In this document: positions 1-8,291 of the stretch, in pieces
Layout of the letters: every line of letters starts with the position of its first letter
How positions within the stretch are numbered: the first letter of the stretch is position 1
Assembly: GCA_020635205.1 (NCBI GenBank)
Contig: JACKAE010000001.1
Location: forward strand, 434,001 to 498,000
Reading direction: 5' to 3'
DNA length: 64,000 bases
Source: Ignavibacteria bacterium
Lineage (GTDB): Bacteria; Bacteroidota; Ignavibacteria; OLB7
Notes under the pieces: model-generated
Database searches by the model: none
What the model was told of the DNA's origin: nothing
Seen by the model: only the letters and a program-made list of their open reading frames with translations
Made by a program: the position numbers and the translations under genes

Positions 1-80
1 TTATAGTAGAGATGTTTTAAGCAGGTGGGGCGATCAAACAGATTGAAATTACAGAGCAGACTACAAGTAGAACATAGAAT

Positions 81-959
81 ATGAACAAGATGAACTATAT
101 CGGATGGATTGCGTGCGGAATCTTCGCGATAGCGAGCGGGATTTTCTGGATGGGCTGCGAGGAGACCTTGAGCGGCACTCAGGTTGAAATTCCTTACCGT
201 GAGGAGATCGTGGTGCAAGGATACTTAACTGCCGACGGAGAAGCCGATACACTCTCGATTATGCGAACGCTCCCTCCGTTAGAAAAGTGGTCGAGTAGTG
301 CCGCGAGAATCACAGACGCAAGTGCAGTAGTTATCAGTGATGGTGTCGAGTATCCAATGAAGCATATTGGTTCGGGAAAATATGTTGCAGAGGAATTGCG
401 CGTGGCAATTGGAAAAAGCTATCAATTACGAGTCGACTGGAAGAACTTGAGTGTGACGGCAACCGCAACAATCCCACGCGAACCGGAAATTATCCGAGTC
501 TACATCGACACGGTGAAGAACGGCTGTGACTACTACTTCGACGAGGACGAACGCCAGCAAACCGATGCGTTGAACTTTATGGTGGAGTACCTCCCTCACG
601 GAATTAGTCTGAACAATGCCCGATTTGAAATGAGCTATAGGTTCGATACGCTCCAGTATCGAGATGGAAGCTACGGCTACTACTTCTACGACATCGATTC
701 TTCCGGCACAACAAACAAGGCAGTGTTGTACAACATCTGTTTATATGAAGAAGACTTTCGCCAGAAGATCGACACCCTCTTTGTCTACATGACCGAGTAT
801 GAAGAGGCCTACACGGCTTACTTCAACACCCGCTACAGTGGAGACGACGACCTCTTCTTCGGCTCCCCGGGTCAGCAACCTGTCTGGAACGTAAAGGGAG
901 ATGGATTCGGTTGGTTCTTTGGTAGGTCGATAGGGGCAGATACGTTGGTGGTGGAGTAG
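81..959 (+). CDS. DUF4249-type outer-membrane lipoprotein
   Basis: This is a 292-residue protein with a short basic N-terminus, a hydrophobic segment and a Cys at about residue 26 (WMGC, a relaxed lipobox), so it is probably a lipoprotein. The following sequence (an EIVVQGYLTADG-like strand, then an Ig-like fold with IPREPEI) matches the DUF4249 family as I know it from Bacteroidota. In that family the gene usually follows a TonB-dependent receptor. Only 80 bases lie upstream here, so that partner would be outside the window. The binding partner is unknown. ATG at 81 is the chosen start; ATG at 90 is also possible. The gene is convergent with the toxin gene at 1003-1392. Confidence 0.75.
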   Translation: MNKMNYIGWIACGIFAIASGIFWMGCEETLSGTQVEIPYREEIVVQGYLTADGEADTLSIMRTLPPLEKWSSSAARITDASAVVISDGVEYPMKHIGSGKYVAEELRVAIGKSYQLRVDWKNLSVTATATIPREPEIIRVYIDTVKNGCDYYFDEDERQQTDALNFMVEYLPHGISLNNARFEMSYRFDTLQYRDGSYGYYFYDIDSSGTTNKAVLYNICLYEEDFRQKIDTLFVYMTEYEEAYTAYFNTRYSGDDDLFFGSPGQQPVWNVKGDGFGWFFGRSIGADTLVVE

Positions 960-1002
960 AACAAAATACTTAAAGAGATATCAGCTTAGCGACTGATTCT
1001 AC

Positions 1003-1392
1003 TTACCACCGCACATCCACATCATATTTGGTAAAATCTGAATCTTTGGAGAGGATCGTGAGACTTTCAACAGTAGCCTGAGCAATGAACAGTCGGTCGA
1101 ATGGATCACGATGGTGGAAAGGAAGGTGGATATAGGCTTCCAAATGTTCGAGTCTGATAGGTAGCACATCGATTGCGTTCTCTTTGAGTTGTTCTGTGAT
1201 AAACGCATCAAAGGAAAGAGGGGATGATATTTCTAATTTCTTCAACCCCTTTTTGATTGCCATTTCCCACAGACTGCCGGCACTCAAGAGAACGCTTTCG
1301 GATGTAATGACTAAATCTCTCGCAACCTTGCTAAGTTTCGCATCATCAGTGATGAACCAGAGGAAAGTGTGGGTGTCGAGCAGGAGGTGCAT
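1003..1392 (-). CDS. PIN-domain toxin (VapC-like ribonuclease)
   Basis: This is a 129-residue PIN-domain protein. It shows the N-terminal LLLDTHTFLWF strand with the first acidic metal ligand. It also has a central SLWEMAIK segment with a conserved Glu, the DPFDRLFIAQA motif, and a C-terminal LSKDSDFTKYDV strand. Such proteins are Mg-dependent ribonucleases of type II toxin-antitoxin systems. Its ATG overlaps the stop codon of the upstream gene by one base (TAATG), so the two are translationally coupled with the antitoxin first. All expected acidic residues appear present, so the toxin looks intact. Its RNA target cannot be read from the sequence. Confidence 0.88.
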   Translation of the reverse strand: MHLLLDTHTFLWFITDDAKLSKVARDLVITSESVLLSAGSLWEMAIKKGLKKLEISSPLSFDAFITEQLKENAIDVLPIRLEHLEAYIHLPFHHRDPFDRLFIAQATVESLTILSKDSDFTKYDVDVRW

Positions 1393-1625
1393 TACATATA
1401 CTCCGAAAAATCCTCCAACGGCTCATCAAAGTCATCCGACATCGCAATCAAGCCTTTAGCACTTCCGGGATGGCGTTGAAAGGTCGTCACCGTTGGAACG
1501 AAAGGGAATAAATAGGTAGAGCCATCTGCTAAGTCGATAGTGATCTCTTTAGGATTCCTTTGGGTTTGATTCGTTAATAGACTGGAAGGGAAGTTCGGCT
1601 GCGGTTGTGATGTTATTGGTTGCAT
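1392..1625 (-). CDS. DUF2281-type antitoxin of the PIN toxin
   Basis: This is a 77-residue protein directly upstream of, and overlapping, the PIN toxin. The C-terminus (MSDDFDEPLEDFSEYM) is the acidic tail typical of DUF2281-type antitoxins, which wrap around the toxin active site. The N-terminal half is Gln/Pro/Thr-rich. A stretch reading EITIDLADGSTYLF follows, where related proteins carry a short DNA-contacting or dimer segment. Gene order, overlap and tail motif support the antitoxin role. DNA binding and autoregulation are inferred from such systems generally, since no operator was identified. Confidence 0.8.
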   Translation of the reverse strand: MQPITSQPQPNFPSSLLTNQTQRNPKEITIDLADGSTYLFPFVPTVTTFQRHPGSAKGLIAMSDDFDEPLEDFSEYM

Positions 1626-1651
1626 GATTCTATCCAGTTATCGCTACTCTA

Positions 1652-2476
1652 CTATAACTTCGCAAGCTTTGATTTAAGAGTTTGGTCAATTGACTCAATG
1701 TGCTTAGAGATATTTTCTAAGGCTTTATCAGAGCGTAGTTCATCAACGAAGCCATCATAAAACGTTCGCAAGTCAATCACTGTCACTTCTTTAGTTCTTT
1801 CATCTCCGTCAAAAGAATATATTGCTTCAATAGTAAATCGAGGAGAATGGTTCTGGAAATCAGGATCTTCTTCACGAATATATCCTCCAATTGCGATATG
1901 ATAGAAGAGTTTTTGTCCCGGAGCGAAGGTGTCAATCTCATTGTTAAAGGCATAGGCCTCAGAAAGTTTTCCTTGGTCAGACTGCACTTTATAGCCAAAT
2001 CCTCCAGGATAGACAAAATCCAAGTCAGTTTGCAATCGCAATTTTTTTGCCGCAGTTCGCCCAGTATTCTCAATAATAAGAGAGAATTTGGCACTTTCTC
2101 GAATTTCCATCCTTGCAACAATGTAGGGTCGGTAGAGTGCTACCGTCTGTTCCTTTAAAGCCTCAATAGCTTTCTCCTGCGCTCGCAACGATTCGGAGTG
2201 GGAACGTTCTGAAGCCTGCACTTCCTCAAGTGTTGATTGGAGTTCCTTCCTTTGATACCAAAGCGAGACAACTACCGCTGCAAAGGCAAGTGCTGTAAAA
2301 ACAGAGTTGACAATTCCGAATGAGTCGCCAATTGTTCCCCGCTCTTCCCAGCTTCCAGGGATGAAATTGCTGATAACAATAATGGCAATGAGGTATAGAA
2401 CTCCAACTACTCCCAATGTCGCGAAGAGTGGCTGCCAAAACGACCCTTGTTTGCGTTTTGTACTCAACATCTGCAA
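1652..2476 (-). CDS. two-TM protein with coiled coil and cytosolic domain
   Basis: This is a 274-residue protein. Two hydrophobic segments (about residues 17-37 and 50-69) flank a short loop with GTIGDSFGIVNSVFTALAFAA. I recognise this as the signature of a widespread family of uncharacterised bacterial membrane proteins. A charged coiled coil follows (about 72-110, ELQSTLEEVQASERSHSES). A globular beta-rich domain (about 115-250) contains RPYIVARMEI and IIENTGRTAAKKLRL. The gene is 26 bp upstream of the antitoxin-toxin pair on the same strand and could be co-transcribed with it. The function is unknown; a membrane sensor or a defence-related role is speculation. Start is ATG 2476, with ATG 2470 as an alternative. 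Confidence 0.7.
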   Translation of the reverse strand: MQMLSTKRKQGSFWQPLFATLGVVGVLYLIAIIVISNFIPGSWEERGTIGDSFGIVNSVFTALAFAAVVVSLWYQRKELQSTLEEVQASERSHSESLRAQEKAIEALKEQTVALYRPYIVARMEIRESAKFSLIIENTGRTAAKKLRLQTDLDFVYPGGFGYKVQSDQGKLSEAYAFNNEIDTFAPGQKLFYHIAIGGYIREEDPDFQNHSPRFTIEAIYSFDGDERTKEVTVIDLRTFYDGFVDELRSDKALENISKHIESIDQTLKSKLAKL

Positions 2477-2644
2477 TCAACTATTTGAGTATTGTTCTTA
2501 TGATATGTGGAAGTAAGCTACAGACATCGGCACTGACGACCAAAGCCGACAATACCTGCATTTGAAGGTAAAAAAATTAGAAGAAGGATCGCAGGTAGCT
2601 CTTTGCACTACCTCGACGTGAAGAGAAGAATCGAGAATGATCCA

Positions 2645-2682
2645 CAAAAAAAGGAGATACGCCCCCATAAACGTATCTCCTT
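2645..2682 (-). terminator. intrinsic terminator, minus strand
   Basis: Perfect 11-bp arms (2651-2661 and 2672-2682, AAGGAGATACG) enclose a 10-base loop. Reading the minus strand, the hairpin is followed by a T-run (the A-run at 2646-2652). No annotated minus-strand gene lies immediately upstream of it (to its right), so it implies an unannotated minus-strand transcript. Confidence 0.75.
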
Positions 2683-2967
2683 CAGTAATCGGCCTCAGTG
2701 TTGTCCAACTCCATGCAGTATCACCGAAGCACTACCAATAGTGTGGTGGGTGTCCAGTCCACCATGAGCACAAAGGTATTTGCTCCCCGTAACAGAATCG
2801 TGTGAACAGACATAACAGTTCAGAGAAAAAGTTGTTATGTCCTGTTTTTTTCTTCTCTCTCACTCATTTTCCCTTCTTACGGATCAATTTTCCATCGACT
2901 TCGTCTGAGAATAGAAGTTGGCCACGCTCAACTCTTCAGTTTTTCTGAACCATATTTCTCAGCTACA
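2683..2967. ncRNA. possible small RNA or leader region bracketed by opposed terminators
   Basis: The gap 2477-2967 has no convincing protein gene. It contains a minus-strand terminator (2645-2682) and a plus-strand terminator (2805-2851). Between them are short self-complementary runs, for example GGTGG/CCACC around 2744-2762 and CACTA/TAGTG near 2731-2744. One minus-strand frame is open for about 30 codons from an ATG near 2814, but it is followed by an in-frame TGA and more open codons, which argues against a protein. A structured RNA on either strand is possible. No known RNA family was recognised. Confidence 0.25.
2805..2851 (+). terminator. intrinsic terminator, plus strand
   Basis: The stem AACAG-ACATAACA pairs with TGTTATGT-C-CTGTT (one bulged C), and T7 follows at 2845-2851. 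There is no annotated plus-strand gene just upstream, so it either ends an unannotated transcript or attenuates a leader for the gene at 2968. The arm sequence GTTGTTATG recurs near 20,830 and 25,320. Confidence 0.65.
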
Positions 2968-3858
2968 ATGAACCAAAATACCCACTCTCCATTTATCGAA
3001 TCTGGGTCGGGAGTTCCCCTGAGCACCCAGCTACAGAACCTTGCCTCACAGGTTGCCGCCGAATATTTAGCTGATTCTCGCGTAGAAGGAGCGATCATCG
3101 TCGGCTCCGTGGCACGCGGTGTTGTTGACCAAGTCTCCGACATTGACCTAATGCTATACCTACGGGAAGGGTTTACGAAGGAAGAGATCGAGCGGGAGAA
3201 TCAACGGGCAATAGATTCTGGAGGGAATATCTACGGTGGCACTCCAGAGGAGGGATTTGGTGTCTGGCGGTGTGTCGACGGAGTGAAGGTTGACCTCGGC
3301 TTCAACATGATTCCGAACATTGAAGAGTTGATTGTGGAAGTTCTTGAAAACCACTCTCTTGAGAACGACTTCCACTTGATCGTTGACGGCATCCAACGTT
3401 CGGCCATTCTCGGCGGAGAGGAGTTGATCGCCAAATGGAAAGATCGGATGAACGCCTTCCCCGAACCCCTTGCCCGCAAGATGGTGGAGACCAACCTCCG
3501 TTTCAGTCCACTTTGGGTAGCACGCGATATGTGTGCCGGACGAGACGAACATCTCTGGTTCCCGGAACTGCTCCTCGAATATGTCCGCAAGATGCTCTGG
3601 GTTCACTGCGGACTGAGCCGACGCTACTATCCCGGAAAACTGAAAGGCTTCGGCTACGTTGCCGGAACGCTCTCGATTGCCCCAGAGAACTTCCGTTCTC
3701 GCGTGGAGTCACTCTTCAGCGATCCTCCCGAAGCTGCCATCTCCACACTCTCCTCTCTGGTTACGGAGACACACGACCTGATCGATAGGGAGATACCAGA
3801 GGTTGACACAACGAAAGCACGCGAGTGGTTTGCGGGAAAGGTTGTTTGCAGAAGTTAG
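2968..3858 (+). CDS. nucleotidyltransferase-domain protein
   Basis: This is a 296-residue protein with an N-terminal polymerase-beta-like nucleotidyltransferase fold. GSVARG at about residue 46 is followed by SDIDLML, giving the G-S-x-A-R-G and D-x-D catalytic signature, and VKVDLGF near residue 111 carries the third acidic residue. The C-terminal half (about 150-296) is helical, with HLWFPELLLEYVRKML, and resembles the helical companion domain of aminoglycoside-nucleotidyltransferase-like proteins. The catalytic residues look intact, so it probably transfers a nucleotide to a small molecule or protein. The substrate is unknown. It stands alone between intergenic gaps. Confidence 0.72.
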   Translation: MNQNTHSPFIESGSGVPLSTQLQNLASQVAAEYLADSRVEGAIIVGSVARGVVDQVSDIDLMLYLREGFTKEEIERENQRAIDSGGNIYGGTPEEGFGVWRCVDGVKVDLGFNMIPNIEELIVEVLENHSLENDFHLIVDGIQRSAILGGEELIAKWKDRMNAFPEPLARKMVETNLRFSPLWVARDMCAGRDEHLWFPELLLEYVRKMLWVHCGLSRRYYPGKLKGFGYVAGTLSIAPENFRSRVESLFSDPPEAAISTLSSLVTETHDLIDREIPEVDTTKAREWFAGKVVCRS

Positions 3859-4038
3859 TGCCGTTCGATTATTCATTTCCGCCTCTATATGATGCTATGA
3901 GGAAGAAGAGTTCGTGAGAGTTGTGGTAGAGTGTCCACTGATCCATCAGTTGTTTATACACCTCATGCAAATTCTGTACTCCCAACGTGAACCAATACTG
4001 CACTGTTGAACGTTGGCTTTTGTTTGAGCCATTAGCTG

Positions 4039-5526
4039 TCAGTTATAAGCTGGCAAAATTATAAGCGTTGTTGAGACCGAACGATCTCCTCCCTTAAGTT
4101 CAACAAGGTATACACCACTTGGTAATCCCGAACAATCGAGAGGAATGATATTCTGACCAAGTAAAAGCTTCACATCTTTCTGGATACGTGTTATTCCTAT
4201 AAGGTCGATAATAGAGACTGAGGCTTCGCCCCCTTGTTCGGTATCGTATGAAAGAGCAACACTACCCTCTGAAGGATTGGGAAAGAGCGATAGAAAGGAA
4301 TTAGTGGCGATTGACTCTATTTCATCTGATGTAGATGTGTTGAGGGTATTTAGATAGAGCTTCGTGATATATGTTTTTGTTCCGCTACTGTATCCCGCAA
4401 TCACGAGGTCTTGATCGTTGTCCCCATCAACGTCAGCGAAGGCAATGGAACTGTTATGAATTGCCGTAAAAGGTGTGCCCTGCACTTCGAAAAAATTTTC
4501 TCCCCCAACGTTTCTGTAGAGCTTTGTGATGTTCTCTCCAGTACTCACTGTTAGTCCCGCTATCAGAAGGTCTTGATTGTTATCCCCATCAACGTCAGCG
4601 AAGGCGATGGAACCATCAGAGATCGCCTCAAAGGGCGTATTCCCCACTTCAGAAAATTCACCTTTTCCGTTGTTCCTATAGAGCTTCGAGATGCGTTCGC
4701 CAACATCCTTCTGTCCTGTGATTAGAAGGTCTTGATCGTTGTCCCCATCAACGTCAGCGAAGGCAACGGAACTGGCCTCTACTTTTTCAAAAAGTGTGTT
4801 TTGCACTTCAGAAAACTCCCCTTTCCCATTGTTCCTATAGAGCTTCGAGATGCGTTCGCGATTACTCTTCTGCCCAGTGATTAGAAGGTCTTGATCGTCG
4901 TCCCCATCAACGTCAGCGAAGGCAACGGAACCGCCGTAAACACCCTCAAAGGGTGTATTCTGCACCTCAACGAACTCCCCCTTCCCATCATTTCTGTAGA
5001 GTTTTGCGATCCGATCAGAAACAGAATTCCATCCCGTTATCAAAAGGTCTTGATCGTTATCCCCATCAACGTCGGCAAAGGCGATAGAGCCAATACGGAC
5101 ACTCTTAAAGGGTGTGTTTCCCACTTCAGAAAGTTCACCTTTCCCGTCATTCCGATAGAGCTTCGAGACGTCTTGACCATTGTTTTGTATTCCCGTTATC
5201 AGAAGGTCTTGATCGTCGTCCCCATCAACGTCAGCAAAGGCAACGGAACAGAAGCCGACCCCCTCAATCGAACTCTTTTGCGCTGTAGAAAAATTACCTT
5301 TCCCATCATTTCTGTAGAGTTTTGCAATGCGCTCGCCACCATACGTTTGTCCGGTAATCAGGAGGTCTTGATCGTTGTCCCCATCAACGTCGGCAAAGCT
5401 GATGGAACCAACACTTACTCCGTCAAAGACCTGTTCCTCCTCAACTGGAAATGGAACCTCAACAAAGTCTTGCGCGTGAAGTAGAGGTGGCGCGAGAAGT
5501 AGAAACGAGCAGAGTAGAATTTTCAT
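4039..5526 (-). CDS. secreted seven-repeat FG-GAP/VCBS protein with T9SS tail
   Basis: This is a 495-residue protein. It has a signal peptide (MKILLCSFLLLAPPLLHAQ), then seven consecutive repeats of about 53 residues. Each repeat contains SIAFADVDGDNDQDLLITG and KLYRNDGKGEF, the calcium-binding DxDGDxxxD loop of FG-GAP/VCBS propellers. Seven blades would make a complete beta-propeller. Residues about 410-495 form a T9SS type A sorting domain (LFPNPSEGSVALSY ... LPSGVYLVELKGG). It is probably exported across the outer membrane and anchored or released. The ligand is unknown. The DNA repeats are very alike, with a 159-bp period. Confidence 0.9.
   Translation of the reverse strand: MKILLCSFLLLAPPLLHAQDFVEVPFPVEEEQVFDGVSVGSISFADVDGDNDQDLLITGQTYGGERIAKLYRNDGKGNFSTAQKSSIEGVGFCSVAFADVDGDDDQDLLITGIQNNGQDVSKLYRNDGKGELSEVGNTPFKSVRIGSIAFADVDGDNDQDLLITGWNSVSDRIAKLYRNDGKGEFVEVQNTPFEGVYGGSVAFADVDGDDDQDLLITGQKSNRERISKLYRNNGKGEFSEVQNTLFEKVEASSVAFADVDGDNDQDLLITGQKDVGERISKLYRNNGKGEFSEVGNTPFEAISDGSIAFADVDGDNNQDLLIAGLTVSTGENITKLYRNVGGENFFEVQGTPFTAIHNSSIAFADVDGDNDQDLVIAGYSSGTKTYITKLYLNTLNTSTSDEIESIATNSFLSLFPNPSEGSVALSYDTEQGGEASVSIIDLIGITRIQKDVKLLLGQNIIPLDCSGLPSGVYLVELKGGDRSVSTTLIILPAYN
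4400..5410 (-). repeat. seven in-gene tandem repeats, 159-bp period
   Basis: The block TCCCCATCAACGTC recurs at 4421, 4583, 4742, 4901, 5060, 5219 and 5378 (plus-strand view). Spacing is 159 bp except one of 162 bp. Each unit encodes one 53-residue FG-GAP blade. The near-identity at DNA level suggests recent duplication or gene conversion. Confidence 0.95.
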
Positions 5527-5736
5527 GGTTGATTGTGGATAGACCCAATTGTCTCATTGTGGGTGCGTTGAAATTGACTGATCTAATTTTCTAATCTTCG
5601 TGAATGTCTTGTGAACCTATCGATCCGATTTCGCCTTGACCTTCTGATACCTACAGAACACATCATCCTTTGTTGGAAACGACAAGGAGTTGAAACGACA
5701 CAGGTGAATGGAAAGTGCTACCCACACCCTCCCCCT

Positions 5737-6267
5737 TCACACTCCAAGGAGTTGTTCGGTTAGGTCGCGGTGTAGGCGATAGACCAGATGTTCCTGTCCA
5801 TAGACGCCATCCCTCCTTCCATCCAGAACAGCTCCGATCTTCTCTACTGCTTTTTGCGAGCGGAAGTTTTGTGGGCCAATCAGGAAGATGACGCTCTCCA
5901 CGAATTGGAAGGCGTGCTCTACCATCAGCCGCTTCATCTCGCGGTTGTAGGCTCCACCCCAATAGGAACGAGCCAAGAAAGTCCAGCCGATTTCAACTTC
6001 GCTCTTCTCTTGGTTGTATTCGTAGTAGCGAGATGAGCCAATCATCTTTCCACTCGCTACGTCGATAGCAACCAACGCTCCACCTGACTCCATTGCCTCG
6101 CGAAAGAATTCTCGGAAGACATCTTCTCGATACCGTTCGCTTACCGGATGTTGTTCCCAGATCAGTGGATCGGAGGCAACCGAGTAGAGCACGTCAAAAT
6201 CTTCAGCCAGAAGTGGCCTGAGCCTGAGAAGATTTCCTTCGAGTGTTGGTTGATACTGGAATTGCAT
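5737..6267 (-). CDS. GNAT N-acetyltransferase (RimJ/RimL type)
   Basis: This is a 176-residue acetyltransferase of the RimJ/RimL subfamily. It opens with LEGNLLRLRPLLAEDFDVLY, continues with MIGSSRYYEYN and EVEIGWTFLARSYWGGAYNREMK, and ends with FLIGPQNFRSQKAVEKIGA. The last block holds the conserved Asn/Ser and the helix that contacts acetyl-CoA. This family acetylates N-terminal amines of proteins or small molecules. The substrate here cannot be told. It lies between gaps of about 150-210 bp and shows no operon partner. Confidence 0.87.
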   Translation of the reverse strand: MQFQYQPTLEGNLLRLRPLLAEDFDVLYSVASDPLIWEQHPVSERYREDVFREFFREAMESGGALVAIDVASGKMIGSSRYYEYNQEKSEVEIGWTFLARSYWGGAYNREMKRLMVEHAFQFVESVIFLIGPQNFRSQKAVEKIGAVLDGRRDGVYGQEHLVYRLHRDLTEQLLGV

Positions 6268-6419
6268 AGTGAACCTGCTTGACTTTGCACCTGACCTTGA
6301 GACTACAACTTCTGCTTCAAGATAAGAGCCTGCCTTACATTAAGGCCACACACCGGCAACTATCGCATGCCAGTTGAGAGCCTCCCAGCAACTCATAGGC
6401 AAGGCTACGAAGAGCAAGA

Positions 6420-7715
6420 CTATTCGCTCCCCGGATCAATACTCCAATGGAACTCACTCTGTAGAAGTGGTAACGAGCGTAGGTCTATCTTTCGCAGCTT
6501 CACTTCTATCGAATCTCCCGAAACTCTTCCTCGCACAATCATATTTCCCTGGTCAATCGCTTCGTAGTCGAGCGTTGAATTCTCACCACTTCTCGGATCG
6601 TTCAAGAGAAACCTCTTCGCCCCGACATCAACTTGTAGAGCGTAGTCCTTCATCTTGTCATCCATCCCCTGCACGATCATGTACCCTCGCCGGTGTACGA
6701 AGAGGCGTCGCCAGCGACCCTCAACTGTGGTTAGCGGAGGAATAATTTCCGCATTCTTCTTGAACTCCACGACTTCGTAGGCTCCGTGTAGTGGCAGGCG
6801 CGGAGCCACGTCGTCGTTGAAGTTTCCAGAGAGAACGTAAGGGGAGAGAGTGTCGAAGAGAATGAGGGAAATCACCAGAGCTTGGAGAATTGTGCGAAGG
6901 GGAGAGGGTGGGGGGGCTGGCGAAGAGTGATGTCCTCTATCGAGACGATCTAATCGAAAGAAAAAATTAACGAGTCGGGGAAATTCTGGAACGAGGATCA
7001 ACAACGATAGGGAGAGAAGGAACGTGGAGTGAACCTTCACCGAAATGTCGAAGCCGAAGTTGATAGCTACAACGTTCAGCATTACCCCACAGGCAACGAC
7101 TGCTCCGAAGGTTCGGGTACGACGGAAGAGGAGAAGCAGGGCGGCAACAACTTCCACGATGCCAGCAAACATGGTGTATGGTCGAGAGGCTCCCATCGTG
7201 CTCCAGTACAGCAAATCGCGCGGGGTCTCTCCCACCGTTGTGAAGAGAGTGTTCGGCTCTGGTAGATAGAACTGCCACTTGAAGACTTTGTTAAATCCGT
7301 AGTCGAGAAGTTGAAAGGCAAGGTAGTAGCTGGCAATTACGATCAACCAGTAAAGTGCGCGGCGGTAGTCCTTCCGGTTCCGGTCGACAACACTCCAGAT
7401 TCCAGTGAAGACCATTGAGAAAATACTGAGATTGAAGAGGTGAATGTAGAGTCCGGTAGTATCAGATAAGAGCGGACTAAAGAAGCCTTCCCCACGACCG
7501 AAGACGTTTCTCCCAGTCCACGAAGCGAGTGCCTCGAAGATCGGGCGAAGAAGTTCTCCCATATCTGGTAGAAAATGGTGTGGGAAAGGAAGCGTGAGCA
7601 TAAAGAGAAGCGCAAAGAGGGCGACAAACCGGAATCCGATTCGCTGAACCACTGGCCAATTCCGATCTCCGCTTCGGTTTGATCTCCCTCGACTCACTTC
7701 TAACTCAACCATCAT
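6420..7715 (-). CDS. DoxX-like multi-spanning membrane protein
   Basis: This is a 431-residue protein with about seven hydrophobic segments in the N-terminal 270 residues (FRFVALFALLFMLTL, YIHLFNLSIFSMVFT, ALYWLIVIASYYLAFQLL, FAGIVEVVAALLLLF, AVVACGVMLNVVAINFG, FLLSLSLLILVPEF). The GIVEVVAALLLL plus VMLNVVAINF pattern is DoxX-like. A soluble C-terminal domain (about 300-431) reads EFKKNAEIIPPL...WRRLFVHRRGYMIVQGMDDKM and is shared, to my knowledge, with long DoxX-type proteins of Bacteroidota. The role is unknown. Start is ATG 7715 or the adjacent ATG 7712. Confidence 0.65.
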   Translation of the reverse strand: MMVELEVSRGRSNRSGDRNWPVVQRIGFRFVALFALLFMLTLPFPHHFLPDMGELLRPIFEALASWTGRNVFGRGEGFFSPLLSDTTGLYIHLFNLSIFSMVFTGIWSVVDRNRKDYRRALYWLIVIASYYLAFQLLDYGFNKVFKWQFYLPEPNTLFTTVGETPRDLLYWSTMGASRPYTMFAGIVEVVAALLLLFRRTRTFGAVVACGVMLNVVAINFGFDISVKVHSTFLLSLSLLILVPEFPRLVNFFFRLDRLDRGHHSSPAPPPSPLRTILQALVISLILFDTLSPYVLSGNFNDDVAPRLPLHGAYEVVEFKKNAEIIPPLTTVEGRWRRLFVHRRGYMIVQGMDDKMKDYALQVDVGAKRFLLNDPRSGENSTLDYEAIDQGNMIVRGRVSGDSIEVKLRKIDLRSLPLLQSEFHWSIDPGSE

Positions 7716-7815
7716 AAAAAAATTTCTGTGAATAGGTTACACAAACTTCTCACTGCGTCACCTCCCCATCAATAACGAAAATCTATACCATCATTCATCT
7801 TTGCGGAGCCATCAC

Positions 7816-8259
7816 ATGAAACTCATCTACCTCTTGACTACCACACTCCTTTTCGTAACATCATCCAGCCTCTTCTCCCAGACAAAGTTGATTGGACACA
7901 GGAGCCACAGCGGATCGGGTGAGACCTTTACTCTTGCGGCTGAAGGGAACTTCGGTTGGGATCCAAGTTGGAATATCCCGATTGATACTACAGAGCAGAC
8001 CGACAGCGTAGAGAACGGAGCATCAGGCACAACCACCATTGACACCCTCACGATTGAAGAGCCGCGCATCGATTCACTTCAACCAAATGTCTCCAATCGA
8101 GATCAGGCATACCAGATGAACACCGATCGAACAACAAACTCTTCAAACAGAGGAGATCACCAGAATAGGTTGCTTTGGTTGGCGTTAGGATTAGGATTTC
8201 CTGTCGTGATAGCTGTGGGAAGAACTCTCTTGAGAAGAAGCAACGATAAAGAAGCATAG
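7816..8259 (+). CDS. small secreted protein with C-terminal membrane anchor
   Basis: This is a 147-residue protein of unknown function. ATG 7816 is preferred over the upstream TTG 7801 because GGAG (7804-7807) sits 8 bases before it and the signal peptide MKLIYLLTTTLLFVTSSSLFSQ then begins cleanly. The middle is Thr/Asp/Ser-rich and probably disordered. Residues about 120-138 (LLWLALGLGFPVVIAVGRT) form a transmembrane helix followed by a basic tail, so it would be anchored with its body in the periplasm. It is 32 bp upstream of the next gene and probably in one operon with it. Confidence 0.6.
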   Translation: MKLIYLLTTTLLFVTSSSLFSQTKLIGHRSHSGSGETFTLAAEGNFGWDPSWNIPIDTTEQTDSVENGASGTTTIDTLTIEEPRIDSLQPNVSNRDQAYQMNTDRTTNSSNRGDHQNRLLWLALGLGFPVVIAVGRTLLRRSNDKEA

Positions 8260-8291
8260 GAAAGAATCCTCAGTACTTAACCTCGACTACC

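Noticed and set aside
950..1010. Inverted repeat between the DUF4249 gene and the PIN toxin (GGTGGAGTAGAA with TTCTACTTACCACC)
   Set aside because: It has a two-base bulge and a loop of about 35 bases, so it is too weak to call a shared terminator.
2695..2816. Minus-strand frame with an in-frame TGA, possible selenoprotein
   Set aside because: The product is about 30 residues of unconvincing composition, there is no selenocysteine machinery or SECIS-like structure in view, and a noncoding RNA is simpler.
4400..5410. Regular repeats resembling a CRISPR array
   Set aside because: The period is 159 bp and the repeats encode FG-GAP blades in a continuous frame; no short repeat-spacer pattern is present.
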